In this document: positions 33,829-42,244 of the stretch, one piece after another
Numbering within the stretch: the stretch's first letter is position 1
Layout: every line of letters starts with the position of its first letter
Assembly (NCBI GenBank): GCA_035295745.1
Contig: DATGIL010000102.1
Span: forward strand, 372,001 to 436,000
From: JAIQFL01 sp035295745
Lineage (GTDB): Bacteria; Acidobacteriota; Terriglobia; Bryobacterales; Bryobacteraceae
Direction: 5' to 3'
Length of the DNA: 64,000 bases
The notes under the pieces: model-generated
Told to the model about the DNA's origin: nothing
Seen by the model: the letters and a program-made list of their open reading frames with translations, nothing else
Database searches by the model: none
Program-made: the position numbers and the translations under genes

Positions 33829-35580
33829 ATGCCCAGGACTTCCGGGCGGGTGAGTTTCGGCGAGTTCGAGCTTGACCTGGAGGCCGGCAAACTGCTCAAG
33901 TCCGGCCGTACACTGAAGCTCCGGCCCCAGTCGATGCGCGTTCTGTGCCTGCTGGTCAGTCATGCGGGCCGGCCGGTCAGCCGCGAGGAGATCCGCCGTC
34001 AGTTGTGGGGCGAATCGACCTTCGTGGATTATGACGTAGGGATGGATACTTGCGTGAACCGCATCCGCACGGTTCTGCGCGATAAAGCGCAAGCTCCCCG
34101 TTATGTCGAGACGCTTCCCCGCCGGGGCTATCGCTTCATCGCGCCGGTCAAGGACGAGAGGCCGTTTGCGGAGCCCACGCTTGCGGTGCTGCCTTTTGCG
34201 AATTTGAATGGCGATCCGGATCGAGAGTACTTCGCCGATGGTGTCACCGATGGGCTCATCACGGAACTCGCCCGCATTCCGGCGGTGCGGGTGATCTCGC
34301 GCCAATCCGTGATCCATCTCAAAGGAAGCAGCTGTAAGCTGGATGAGATCGCCCGCGACCTCGGCGTGGATGGCGTTGTGGAAGGATCTGCGTTGCATGA
34401 GGGCAATCGGGTTCGGTTGACAGCGCAGTTGATCCTGATGGAGCCGGAGCGCCACGCATGGGCGCAGAGCTACGACTGCGATATGTCCGCCGTATTGAGG
34501 ACGCAGCGTGAGGCGGCGCGGGCAATTGCCGCATGTGTGGCCCAGGCGTTGAGGTCCGCCGGGGCCGTGAAGCCGGCCCCGGTTACCGCGCGCCCAAAGG
34601 GCACCGGGCCCATTGGGTGCCCCGCGCCGCAAATCGTTGAGGTCTATTTGAAAGGCCGCGTTGAGTTCGACAAGATGAGCGCGGAAGGGCTCGGGAAGGC
34701 GCTCCAGTACTTCCGGGAGATAACCCTCAAGGAGCCGGATTTCGCGCTCGGGCTCAGCGGGCATGCTGCCTGTCTTCTCTGCCTGGGTTGGTGGGGGCAT
34801 GCTCCAATCCGCGAGGTGTACCCAAGCGCGAAGCAGATGGCATTGCAGGCACTTTCCCTCGACGACAGCCTCAGCGGGGCGCACGTGGTCCTTGCCTGGA
34901 TGAACTTGCTTCTCGATTGGGACCTTGACGGCGCCCTGCGTGAGGTTCGGCGCGCAATTGAACTGAGCCCAAGCGACACCGACGCGCACTCGTTCTATGG
35001 GACGCTTTTATGCTTTGTTGGCCGGCATTCTGAATCGATCGCCGAGGTTCAGTACGCGCTGAAGCTCAATCCCACGTCGCTCCTTCCGAACCAGTACGCC
35101 GCCTGGATGTATTTCCATCTGGGCCAGCACGCGCGGGCGGAGGCGCAGGCGAGGCGGACCATCGAAGTATTCCCGGATTCCCTTCAGCCCTATTTCGTAC
35201 TCGGGTGGTCTGCGTGGTATCAGGGTCGGGTTGAGGAAGCGGTCGCTGTCTTGGAGAAAGCTCTCAGCCATTCGCGCGAAGCCTTATCACTCTCGTACCT
35301 GGGGCATGTTTATGGCCGGCTCGGCCGCACAGACGAAGCCATGCGCTTACTCCAGGAACTCGATCAGCTCCGCAATCGAGGTCAGGCCCCGCCGAGCGCC
35401 TTCGTTACCATTTACGCTGGACTCGGCGATGTGGAAGCGGCGTTCGATTGGCTCGAAATGGCTTACCGGCTCCGGGATGGCTACCTGTTCTGGCTCCCGG
35501 GCGCTCCCGGGCTCGATCCCCTGCACTCGGATCCGCGATTTACCGATCTCGTCCATCGCATGGGGATCGTTCCGCCGTAG
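33829..35580 (+). CDS. winged-helix/TolB-like/TPR transcriptional regulator (copy R2)
   Basis: A 583-residue paralogue of the regulator at 30023. The winged helix is at about 5-105 (VSFGEFELDLEAGKLLK, LPRRGYRFIAPV), the TolB/FlgO-like part at about 118-245 (LAVLPFANLNGDPDREYFADGVTDGLITEL), and TPR helices at about 270-575. There is no membrane segment. The start is placed at 33829 because the winged helix begins at once and the -10 box excludes anything earlier. It is divergent from the two-domain secreted protein, mirroring the R1/S1 pair. Confidence 0.88.
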   Translation: MPRTSGRVSFGEFELDLEAGKLLKSGRTLKLRPQSMRVLCLLVSHAGRPVSREEIRRQLWGESTFVDYDVGMDTCVNRIRTVLRDKAQAPRYVETLPRRGYRFIAPVKDERPFAEPTLAVLPFANLNGDPDREYFADGVTDGLITELARIPAVRVISRQSVIHLKGSSCKLDEIARDLGVDGVVEGSALHEGNRVRLTAQLILMEPERHAWAQSYDCDMSAVLRTQREAARAIAACVAQALRSAGAVKPAPVTARPKGTGPIGCPAPQIVEVYLKGRVEFDKMSAEGLGKALQYFREITLKEPDFALGLSGHAACLLCLGWWGHAPIREVYPSAKQMALQALSLDDSLSGAHVVLAWMNLLLDWDLDGALREVRRAIELSPSDTDAHSFYGTLLCFVGRHSESIAEVQYALKLNPTSLLPNQYAAWMYFHLGQHARAEAQARRTIEVFPDSLQPYFVLGWSAWYQGRVEEAVAVLEKALSHSREALSLSYLGHVYGRLGRTDEAMRLLQELDQLRNRGQAPPSAFVTIYAGLGDVEAAFDWLEMAYRLRDGYLFWLPGAPGLDPLHSDPRFTDLVHRMGIVPP

Positions 35581-36173
35581 CTGCCACAGAAAGATGGGAA
35601 AGTATGCGCCTGAGCCAGGCAGATCCCAGCTTTAGGTAGTGCTCACAATTATCCCGTCACCGGGCAGATTTCATCTGCGCTACCTATCCGGTTCCTAATA
35701 GCGGCCTTCATTTCTGTGGGTGGGGTCTCACCTCCGAGCGCAAGAGTTCGAAAGTCGTCCAGACTGGGGAGCCAAATATCATTTCTGGCCGTTTCCGCCC
35801 TTCCCTCTCCCTCCCTGCTGTTCCGACGCGGCCACAGCTGTCAAAATCAAGGTGCCGTTGTTTTTCGGCTGCGCGCTGACTCTCGAACGGGCGTGGGCTC
35901 TATGCGCCAGTTCAAGGAGTCGAACGCCCTCCTCGAATCAGATGCGTTGGCGTGGAACCGACCCATTCGGTGATAAGACGACGGGTTGATCCACAATCGT
36001 GTTGCGTTGAAAATTGTTAAAGGCGGCTGATTAGCAAATTTGCCGACCGTAGAGGAAAGCAGCGGCTCGGGGGCTCGGACACAGCCCTAGAACCCACTTC
36101 AGCAAGGCTTCTCCCGCCCCGCTAGTGATGGCGATCTTTAGCGCTTTAGGATCAGTGACCCGCGCCGCACCAA
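35581..36173. other. 593-bp gap
   Basis: No gene is supported; short frames here are not preceded by ribosome-binding sites and look random. It contains repeat copy C at 35751-35777 and a more AT-rich patch around 35985-36040. No clear terminator for the + strand regulator was seen. Confidence 0.5.
35751..35777 (+). repeat. dispersed short repeat, copy C
   Basis: 27 bases identical to 28690-28716. Upstream it shares GAGTTCGAA with copy A, and downstream TCATTTCT with copy B, so the three are one family with an extended consensus of about 45 bp. Confidence 0.7.
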
Positions 36174-38192
36174 CTACACTGACAGAGCTTTCGGCGCCAT
36201 GGGCAATGAGCGAATGCGCTGGCCTGTGGCGTCGAAGATCGCGTTGCCGACAGCCGGAGCGATGCCGACAATCGGAGTCTCGCCGGCGCCGGCGGACGGG
36301 ATGTCTTTGCGATCGAGGAGCACGCTCTCGATCACCGGCATATCGTTGAAGCGCGGCACCCGATAGCGGGACAGCCGGTTATTCAGAATCTTGTTGTCGG
36401 CGAAATCGATCTGCTCGAAGAGCGCGCCGCCGAGCCCCATCGCCACGGCGCCTTCCACCTGGTGGCGTAGATGGTCCGGATTCACTACCGCTCCGCATTC
36501 GAAAGCCTCTACGACGCGCACCACTTTGACTACGCCGTTCGTCACGCTGATCTCGGCACAGGTCGCCACGTATCCGCCCTTCTCAAACCCGGCGGAGATT
36601 CCGAATCCGTGGCCGGGACTCTTCTTGCGCGACTTCCAGTCGAACTTGGCGGCCGCTGCTTCGATCACACCGCGCAGGCGCTCGTTCTTCGCGTTCTTCA
36701 GGCGGAAGTCGAGCGGATCCATCTTCGCTGCGTGCGCCAATTCGTCCATGTACGATTCGCGGACGAAGTGATTGGCGGTGGCTGCGAGTCCGCGATAGGA
36801 ACTCTGGCGCAGCGGCGATTTCGACGGATGGTGCTGCTCCTTCTTATTGGCAATTGCGTACGGAGACTGCAATCCCGAGGGGCCTGAGTTGTAGTTGTGG
36901 AACTCCCAATCGGTGATGGTGCCGTCTGGATCGATCTTGGCGCCGACATCGATCACGCCGCCGGGGCGGAAGTACGCCCAGGTCATCTCTTCCTGCCGGG
37001 TCCAGTTGCGCTTCACGGGCTTGCCGATCGCCTTGGCGAGCCGCGCCGCCTCATACGCGGCTTCTCCGGTGTGCTTGCCTCCGTATCCCGAGCCGGTGTC
37101 AGGCATAATCACGTGCACCTGGCTCTCGGGAATCTTGAAGTTTTCCGATAGCTCGCTGCGCACGCCGAAGGGGCGCTGCGTCCCGGTCCAGACCGTCAGC
37201 TTGTCGCCCTCCCATTCGGCGACTGCGGCGCGTGGCTCGAGCGGCACATGCGCGATGTACGCGATGTTGTACGAGGTCAGCTCGGGCTTCGACTGGTCAC
37301 CATCGCGGCTCGTCTTTTTGAAGTAGGTGTAAACGTCGCGGGCGTTGGTCTCGGCGGTGAGTTCCTTCCAATTGGCCTTCAGCGCCTCGATTGCCTTTTC
37401 CGCGGTCTGCGGATCGGGTGCGGTCACGCCGACGAAATCGCCGTCGCGGACGACCTTCACACCCGCCATGGCTTGTGCTGCGGAGCTGTCGAGCGACGAC
37501 AGCGTAGCGCCGAAAGATGGCGGATAGAGCACCTTACCGTATTGGATGCCGGGCCGCTTGATGTCATAGGTGTATTTGTGCGCGCCGGTTACAATCTCGC
37601 GCCCGTTGACCTTTGGCACTGAGGTGCCGGCGATTTTCCATTCAGTGGCGGGGGTCAGGGCGGCGCTGGTGGTGATGGTCTTGGTTAACTGCTCGCCTTT
37701 AGTCAGTTCGCCGAATCCGGCCGCACGGCTGCCCGAAGCCACTTTGCCATTCGCAATCGAGATGGAAGCGCGTTCCACCATCCACTTCTGTGAAGCGAGG
37801 TCGATCAGCATTTCGCGGGCGCTGGCGGCGGCCTTGCGCATCTGCGGCCACATTTGCGGCGTCGTCATGCTGCCGAACGTGCCCATGTCGAAGGGCGTCA
37901 ACGCGGTATCGCCCATGATCATGCGGATCGAGCCCACCGGCATTCGCAACTCCTCGGCGACCGCCTGGGTGAGCGAGGTGCGCGCGTTCTGTCCCACTTC
38001 CACTTTGCCGGTGAATGCAGTTACGGTACCGTCTTCGCCTATATGCAGCCACGCGCTCACCTGTTGCGGCATGGGCTCGCGAGTTCCGCGCCGGGCGCCG
38101 CCTCCGGCCTCCTGCGCGTCGGAATCGTCGGCAATCAGGACGACGACGATGCCACCTCCTAAGGCCGCTATGAAATCGCGCCGTGTGATCAT
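36174..38192 (-). CDS. molybdopterin-binding oxidoreductase large subunit (isoquinoline 1-oxidoreductase beta type)
   Basis: A 672-residue xanthine-oxidase-family catalytic subunit. The N-terminus MITRRDFIAALGGG is a twin-arginine signal, so the folded molybdoenzyme is exported. Visible family marks: VSAWLHIGEDGTVTAFTGKVEVGQNARTSLTQ, GSGYGGKHTGEAA in the cofactor region, and the C-terminal SAGAGETPIVGIAPA, where Glu638 matches the catalytic glutamate. The substrate is unknown; the family hydroxylates N-heterocycles or aldehydes. Its ATG overlaps the stop of the iron-sulfur subunit in ATGA, so the two are co-translated. No cytochrome subunit or chaperone gene is adjacent. Confidence 0.88.
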   Translation of the reverse strand: MITRRDFIAALGGGIVVVLIADDSDAQEAGGGARRGTREPMPQQVSAWLHIGEDGTVTAFTGKVEVGQNARTSLTQAVAEELRMPVGSIRMIMGDTALTPFDMGTFGSMTTPQMWPQMRKAAASAREMLIDLASQKWMVERASISIANGKVASGSRAAGFGELTKGEQLTKTITTSAALTPATEWKIAGTSVPKVNGREIVTGAHKYTYDIKRPGIQYGKVLYPPSFGATLSSLDSSAAQAMAGVKVVRDGDFVGVTAPDPQTAEKAIEALKANWKELTAETNARDVYTYFKKTSRDGDQSKPELTSYNIAYIAHVPLEPRAAVAEWEGDKLTVWTGTQRPFGVRSELSENFKIPESQVHVIMPDTGSGYGGKHTGEAAYEAARLAKAIGKPVKRNWTRQEEMTWAYFRPGGVIDVGAKIDPDGTITDWEFHNYNSGPSGLQSPYAIANKKEQHHPSKSPLRQSSYRGLAATANHFVRESYMDELAHAAKMDPLDFRLKNAKNERLRGVIEAAAAKFDWKSRKKSPGHGFGISAGFEKGGYVATCAEISVTNGVVKVVRVVEAFECGAVVNPDHLRHQVEGAVAMGLGGALFEQIDFADNKILNNRLSRYRVPRFNDMPVIESVLLDRKDIPSAGAGETPIVGIAPAVGNAIFDATGQRIRSLPMAPKALSV

Positions 38193-38662
38193 GCCCGGAC
38201 TCCTTTCTTGGCGGCCGATCGGATTGCCGAGACTACCTGGGGATAGGTGCCGCAGCGGCAGATATGGCCGTTCATCCCGCTGACGATTTCGGCTTCTGAG
38301 GGGTTGGCGTTGCGGTGCAGCAGCCCCACCGCGCCCAGGATCATGCCCGGCGTACACCATCCGCATTGCATGGCGCCCGCGTCGAGGAAAGCCTCCTGGA
38401 CGGGGTGCAGTTTGCCCTCGGGAGCGAGGCCCTCGATGGTGACGATTCGTTTGCCCGCGACACTGCCGACTTTGGTCAGGCAGGATCGCGTGGCGACGCC
38501 ATCGATCAGCACGGTACAGGCAGCGCACTGGCCCTCGCCGCAGCCGTATTTGGTGCCGGTGAGGTCCAGGTCGTCGCGGAGGACGCTCAGGAGCGTGCGG
38601 TCGGGGTCGGCATCCAGCCGGCGCCGGCTACCATTGACATCCAGTTCGGTAATCCTGGCCAT
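38189..38662 (-). CDS. [2Fe-2S] subunit of the molybdenum oxidoreductase (isoquinoline 1-oxidoreductase alpha type)
   Basis: A 157-residue electron-transfer subunit. The plant-type ferredoxin cluster ligands are Cys41, 46, 49 and 61 (GCGEGQCAACTVLIDG, RSC), and the second cluster ligands are Cys100, 103, 135 and 137 (QCGWCTPGM, HICRCGTY). Length and both motifs match the small subunits of the xanthine oxidase family. It has no export signal and is presumably carried out by the Tat signal of its partner. The start at 38660-38662 matches the family N-terminus. Confidence 0.9.
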   Translation of the reverse strand: MARITELDVNGSRRRLDADPDRTLLSVLRDDLDLTGTKYGCGEGQCAACTVLIDGVATRSCLTKVGSVAGKRIVTIEGLAPEGKLHPVQEAFLDAGAMQCGWCTPGMILGAVGLLHRNANPSEAEIVSGMNGHICRCGTYPQVVSAIRSAAKKGVRA

Positions 38663-38708
38663 ACGCCCATTTTCCCGCAATCCAGGGGGAATGGCGTGGC
38701 GAACAGGT

Positions 38709-39062
38709 TCACGAGGCCTTTTTGGCGGTGAATTCGATGGGATCCCGGCCCGGAAATGTGAGCGTCAGTTTGATCTCGTTGCCCGAGAGCTTGCCTTTGT
38801 AGTTCAGCTTCAGTTCGTTGCCCTGAAAGTTGCGGACCACCGTGAAGGCGAGGTCGTCGCCCGTGATCTTTCCATCGGAGATGTCTGTTTCGCCCATCTG
38901 GTTGGAGACTTTACCGCTCAGTTTGTCTCCATCGGCTTTAAAGGTGAAGGTCGTTTCGAAGGTGCCATTGGGCGTTTCGATAGCGGCTTTCCAGGTGCCA
39001 TTGACATCGGCGGCGGACAGCGTGAGAGCAAAGGCTGCGAGAAGAAAGAGAAGGCGCTTCAT
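38709..39062 (-). CDS. small secreted beta-rich protein
   Basis: A 117-residue protein with a signal peptide (MKRLLFLLAAFALTLSAA). The mature part starts DVNGTWKAAIETPNGTFETTFTFKADGDKLSGKV and continues as alternating strands, a pattern typical of small lipocalin-like exported proteins common in acidobacteria. No catalytic residues. It is on the same strand as, and just upstream of, the molybdoenzyme pair, with a 46-base gap, so it might share their transcript. Function unknown. Confidence 0.7.
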   Translation of the reverse strand: MKRLLFLLAAFALTLSAADVNGTWKAAIETPNGTFETTFTFKADGDKLSGKVSNQMGETDISDGKITGDDLAFTVVRNFQGNELKLNYKGKLSGNEIKLTLTFPGRDPIEFTAKKAS

Positions 39063-39219
39063 ATCTGACCTACTGTCCTGTATTCTCGATTCCAGGTCAA
39101 GGGGTGTGGATGTAAGACGCGCGCCGTCACATGAAATCTTCCTAACATTAACTTCAATTCAGGACCCGCAACTTGGATTCAGCGGTTCGCGTTTCTATCG
39201 ATGAGGAGAGGTTCTGGAG

Positions 39220-39519
39220 ATGAAATCAAAGATCTTGGCTGGCGTTTTCGTACTATTCGGGACGATCTTGACGGCTTGCGCGGGCGGCGGCGCTTATTAT
39301 GTGCGATACGGCCCTCCGGCGCCGCGGTATGCGGTTGTGGGTGTGGCTCCCGGGCCGGGTTACATTTGGACCGCTGGATATTGGGACCGGCGGGGTAGCA
39401 GTTGGGGATGGGTGGAAGGCCGCTGGCAGCGTCCTCCGCGGCCTCGTGCGGTGTGGGTGGCTCCGGAGTGGCGTCAGGAAGGTCGAGGCTATCGCTTCCA
39501 TCGCGGCTACTGGCGTTGA
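39220..39519 (+). CDS. YXWGXW-type repeat lipoprotein
   Basis: A 99-residue protein with a lipoprotein signal (VLFGTILTAC-AG; lipobox LTAC at residues 17-20). The mature part is Tyr/Trp/Gly/Arg-rich with GYIWTAGYWDRRGSSWGWVEGRW and a final YRFHRGYWR, matching the YXWGXW repeat family (PF12779). It is probably a small surface-anchored protein of unknown role. AGGAGAGG lies eight bases before the ATG at 39220. A perfect 46-bp hairpin lies 36 bp beyond the stop. Confidence 0.8.
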   Translation: MKSKILAGVFVLFGTILTACAGGGAYYVRYGPPAPRYAVVGVAPGPGYIWTAGYWDRRGSSWGWVEGRWQRPPRPRAVWVAPEWRQEGRGYRFHRGYWR

Positions 39520-39555
39520 GGAATTCCAGCAGAATGCCGCCGTCGTTGAACATTA

Positions 39556-39656
39556 CGACAAAAAGGGCGAAGATCTGGGGACAGGCTACGTAACTACCGA
39601 ATTCGAGGATTTCGGTAGTTACGTAGCCTGTCCCCAGATCTTCGCCCTTTTTGTCG
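39556..39656. repeat. perfect 46-bp inverted repeat with 9-base loop
   Basis: Arm 39556-39601 and arm 39611-39656 are exact reverse complements over 46 bases; the loop is 39602-39610. Outer ends are A5/T5 tracts, so a transcript from either strand forms a GC-containing stem followed by T residues and would terminate. Length and perfection are far beyond a normal terminator and suggest a recently inserted palindromic element (REPIN/MITE type). It separates two convergent genes. Confidence 0.92.
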
Positions 39657-39695
39657 AGAATATCGGCGTGCTCCGGCGTCTCGGATCCGGATGGT

Positions 39696-40502
39696 CTACT
39701 TCTTGCGGATCATGATACGGCCGTTGAAGGAGTTGAAGCTCGCTTCGGTGCCGCCGCCGTTGATCGTCGCGAAGATCGTGCGATCGAATTCTACCCGGAA
39801 GCGGCCATTCGACCCGCCGTTCGTCGTGACTGGCTGCCCGCCCGATAGCTTCATATCGAAGTCGCTCCAGATCTCACCGTGGAACGACCGCAACTTGAAA
39901 TTCGCCTTCAGATCGGCCGGCAGCGTCACGTCGACATTCCCATTCGTCGTGCTGAACGCGATCGGCTTGCCCGGGTCGACCTTGTCCATGCTTACCGTGA
40001 TCGAACCGTTCGTCGTGTCCGCCACCACCGTCCCCGAAATTCCCGTCAAACGAATCTCTCCATTTGTGCTGTGGGCTTCGATCTCGCCGTGGATCCCTTC
40101 CGCATTCAGATTGCCATGCGTGGACCGCAATTGCAGCGCAGTGTCCGCCGGCACGCTGATCGTCAGATTGTGCACGTCCGAAGAACTCGCGCGCACCTGG
40201 ATTACGTTGTCCTCTTCTTCCACTACTAAACCCCGTGGCGGCAGATCGATGCGGTGCAGGCCATCCACGGTCCGGTCGGTCCGTCTGCCCCGGTCCGAGC
40301 CGGAATTGCTCGCCTCGACAATGACGTCCTTTCCGTTGTAGCTCTTCACCGTGATCGACCCGTGGGTCACCACTGCGTTGACCACTCTCGGGTGCGTAGT
40401 GTTTCGTGCGGGCACCACTACCCGGTCGCCCGCGCTGTCCTGTGCGCCAACCAGCGCGCAGACAGCGAATGTCAGACCCGTAAGGGCCAAAAATCGTTTC
40501 AT
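39696..40502 (-). CDS. DUF4097 beta-strand repeat protein, exported (second copy)
   Basis: A 268-residue protein with a signal peptide (to about VGAQ). The rest is a run of short strands of the form GxIxVxxxNGxIxVxG: HGSITVKSYNG, THGNLNAEGIHGEIEAHSTNGEIRLTGISG, TTNGSITVSM, TTNGNVDVTLPA, typical of DUF4097/putative adhesin parallel-beta proteins, and it ends FNSFNGRIMIRKK. It is likely periplasmic or surface. AAGGAT precedes the ATG. It is the last gene of the sigma/anti-sigma operon, 45 bases after the first DUF4097 gene. Confidence 0.85.
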   Translation of the reverse strand: MKRFLALTGLTFAVCALVGAQDSAGDRVVVPARNTTHPRVVNAVVTHGSITVKSYNGKDVIVEASNSGSDRGRRTDRTVDGLHRIDLPPRGLVVEEEDNVIQVRASSSDVHNLTISVPADTALQLRSTHGNLNAEGIHGEIEAHSTNGEIRLTGISGTVVADTTNGSITVSMDKVDPGKPIAFSTTNGNVDVTLPADLKANFKLRSFHGEIWSDFDMKLSGGQPVTTNGGSNGRFRVEFDRTIFATINGGGTEASFNSFNGRIMIRKK

Positions 40503-40547
40503 CGTAGTATCCTTTTCAAGTCGAACTGGAGGGCTTTAATTCCCGTC

Positions 40548-41417
40548 CTAAAAAGTCTTGGAGTGCAGGCGAATCTCGCCGTTCAATGCATTAAAGGTCA
40601 ATTCGGGGCCGCCGCTGCCGGCGCGGCCTTCCATCGCGCGGCGATCGGACCGGTAAATGAACTTTCCGTTGACGTTCTCGCCGCTGGCGGGCTTCGTCGG
40701 CCGGGTCGTCACATCGAAATCGCTGTAGATGCCGCCGTTCAGCGTATGGAAGTTGAGGTCCGCGTTCAGCGCCGGCTGGAAGTAGACATCGATCTTGCCA
40801 TTCAGAGTCCGGAATTCGCTGTTCTTAGATGGATTCTTAGTGAACGTAACCTTCAGCGGACCATTGAGTGTCCGCACCGAACCGGAGCCTGACACTTCTT
40901 CCATGTCGATGCCGCCATTCAGGCCGTTGATGTCGAAATCGCCCGTCGTCTTGCGTACTTCGATTTCGCCGGCATTGATCGTCTTCAGAACCAGCTCCGT
41001 GGCGAACGGTACCTGGATGTCGTAGTCGAAGATCACGCGGTAGCCGTAATACTCGTCGCCGCGATAATTGACGCCGTTGTTGCCCCGGAAAGGCCCGTCC
41101 ACGAACAGCCGAACGAAATTGCCCTGCTGCGACATGTCGAGCTTGACATCCCGCTTCGCCTCCGCGAGGCCCTCGTTCGAATCGGCGCCGATGTGCTTTT
41201 GCACCTTCACCTGAACTTCTTTGCCCGAATACCCGGTGACGTGGATGTAGCCGCTGATATTGTCCACCAGCAGTTTCTGCGCACCCGAGCCGCCCGACAC
41301 ATCAAAGGAGCGATTGATCGTCTCCTGGTCCTGCACCCGCCAGTTGCGGTCGTCACGGTGCTGTGCCAATGCGGCGCAAGGAAGCAAAGCTACTGCCAGC
41401 CAGGATGTGGTTTTCAT
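40548..41417 (-). CDS. DUF4097 beta-strand repeat protein, exported (first copy)
   Basis: A 289-residue paralogue of the next gene, with signal peptide (to about ALAQ), an acidic segment, then LVDNISGYIHVTGYSGKEVQVKV, NAGEIEVRKTTGDFDINGLNGGIDMEEVSG and TLNGKIDVYF repeats, ending NALNGEIRLHSK. Its ATG overlaps the anti-sigma stop in ATGA, so it is translated with the sigma/anti-sigma pair. DUF4097 proteins are often found with envelope-stress regulators; a role in stress signalling at the envelope is an inference from that context. Confidence 0.85.
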   Translation of the reverse strand: MKTTSWLAVALLPCAALAQHRDDRNWRVQDQETINRSFDVSGGSGAQKLLVDNISGYIHVTGYSGKEVQVKVQKHIGADSNEGLAEAKRDVKLDMSQQGNFVRLFVDGPFRGNNGVNYRGDEYYGYRVIFDYDIQVPFATELVLKTINAGEIEVRKTTGDFDINGLNGGIDMEEVSGSGSVRTLNGPLKVTFTKNPSKNSEFRTLNGKIDVYFQPALNADLNFHTLNGGIYSDFDVTTRPTKPASGENVNGKFIYRSDRRAMEGRAGSGGPELTFNALNGEIRLHSKTF

Positions 41418-42244
41418 CGCGAAGTCTCCAGTTTTTGTATTGCCGTTTCGGCCCGCTGGCGGACCGATGAATCGGTTTCCTTGTCGGACACCAGCTTGCG
41501 CAGTGAGGGGACCGCCTCCTTATAATTCAACTGCATCAGAAGATCGATCAGCGCCACCTGCACCAGGGGCGAGTCCTGCATGGCGATCGAATCGACCAGC
41601 GCCCGCCGCACCTCCGGATTCCGGGCGAACTTGTTGGCGATGGCTTCCACCGCCGAAAGCCGCACGTTCACGTTCGAATCGTGGTTGATGGTGTGCAACA
41701 GTTCCTGCTCGACCTGCGGATCCGGCTCAGCCATCTGGTAGCTATAGGTCACGCCGCGGAGCCGCGAACTGGGCGACGTCTGCTGTAAGAGCGACAGGGT
41801 CACCAATTGCCGCAGGCTCTCCACCTGGGTTTGTAACTGGGCCATCTCGGGATTGCGTGCCGCGCGCTCGCCGGCCACGTAGTGGCCCACCAAGCCGCCT
41901 GCCACCAGCAGACACGTGGAAAACGCGGCGGCCCAGGCGGGACGGGACGGCCACAAGGTGGCCCACCAGGTCTTTTGAGGAACGTTATAAGCCTGACGCC
42001 GCTGAGCCTCGTGATAGCCTTCCTGGTACGCGTTGAGCGTCTCCATAAAGCGAGTACGCACGGCAGGGCTGGGTTCCGGCTCAGACATAGATTCGAAACC
42101 TCTCCACACCACCCCTAGCTCCGCCATGTCGGCCCTGCAAGCCGAACAGGTATCCAGGTGGTCAATTAACTTCTCGCGTGCGGTGGCGTCCAAACGGCCC
42201 GCCAGGCACTCCGGAATCTGTTCACGCATTCGATCGCAAATCAT
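41414..42244 (-). CDS. anti-sigma factor with zinc-finger N-terminus and HEAT repeats
   Basis: A 276-residue single-pass membrane protein. The N-terminal anti-sigma zinc finger has His29, Cys33, Cys36 (DHLDTCSACRADM). A membrane segment lies at about 103-125 (AFSTCLLVAGGLVGHYVAG). The outer part has a short coiled-coil and HEAT-type helices (NVNVRLSAVEAIANKFARN, SPLVQVALIDLLMQLNYKEAVPSLRKL), an unusual sensor domain suggesting regulation by protein contact. Its start overlaps the sigma stop and its stop overlaps the next start, both by four bases. Confidence 0.88.
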   Translation of the reverse strand: MICDRMREQIPECLAGRLDATAREKLIDHLDTCSACRADMAELGVVWRGFESMSEPEPSPAVRTRFMETLNAYQEGYHEAQRRQAYNVPQKTWWATLWPSRPAWAAAFSTCLLVAGGLVGHYVAGERAARNPEMAQLQTQVESLRQLVTLSLLQQTSPSSRLRGVTYSYQMAEPDPQVEQELLHTINHDSNVNVRLSAVEAIANKFARNPEVRRALVDSIAMQDSPLVQVALIDLLMQLNYKEAVPSLRKLVSDKETDSSVRQRAETAIQKLETSR

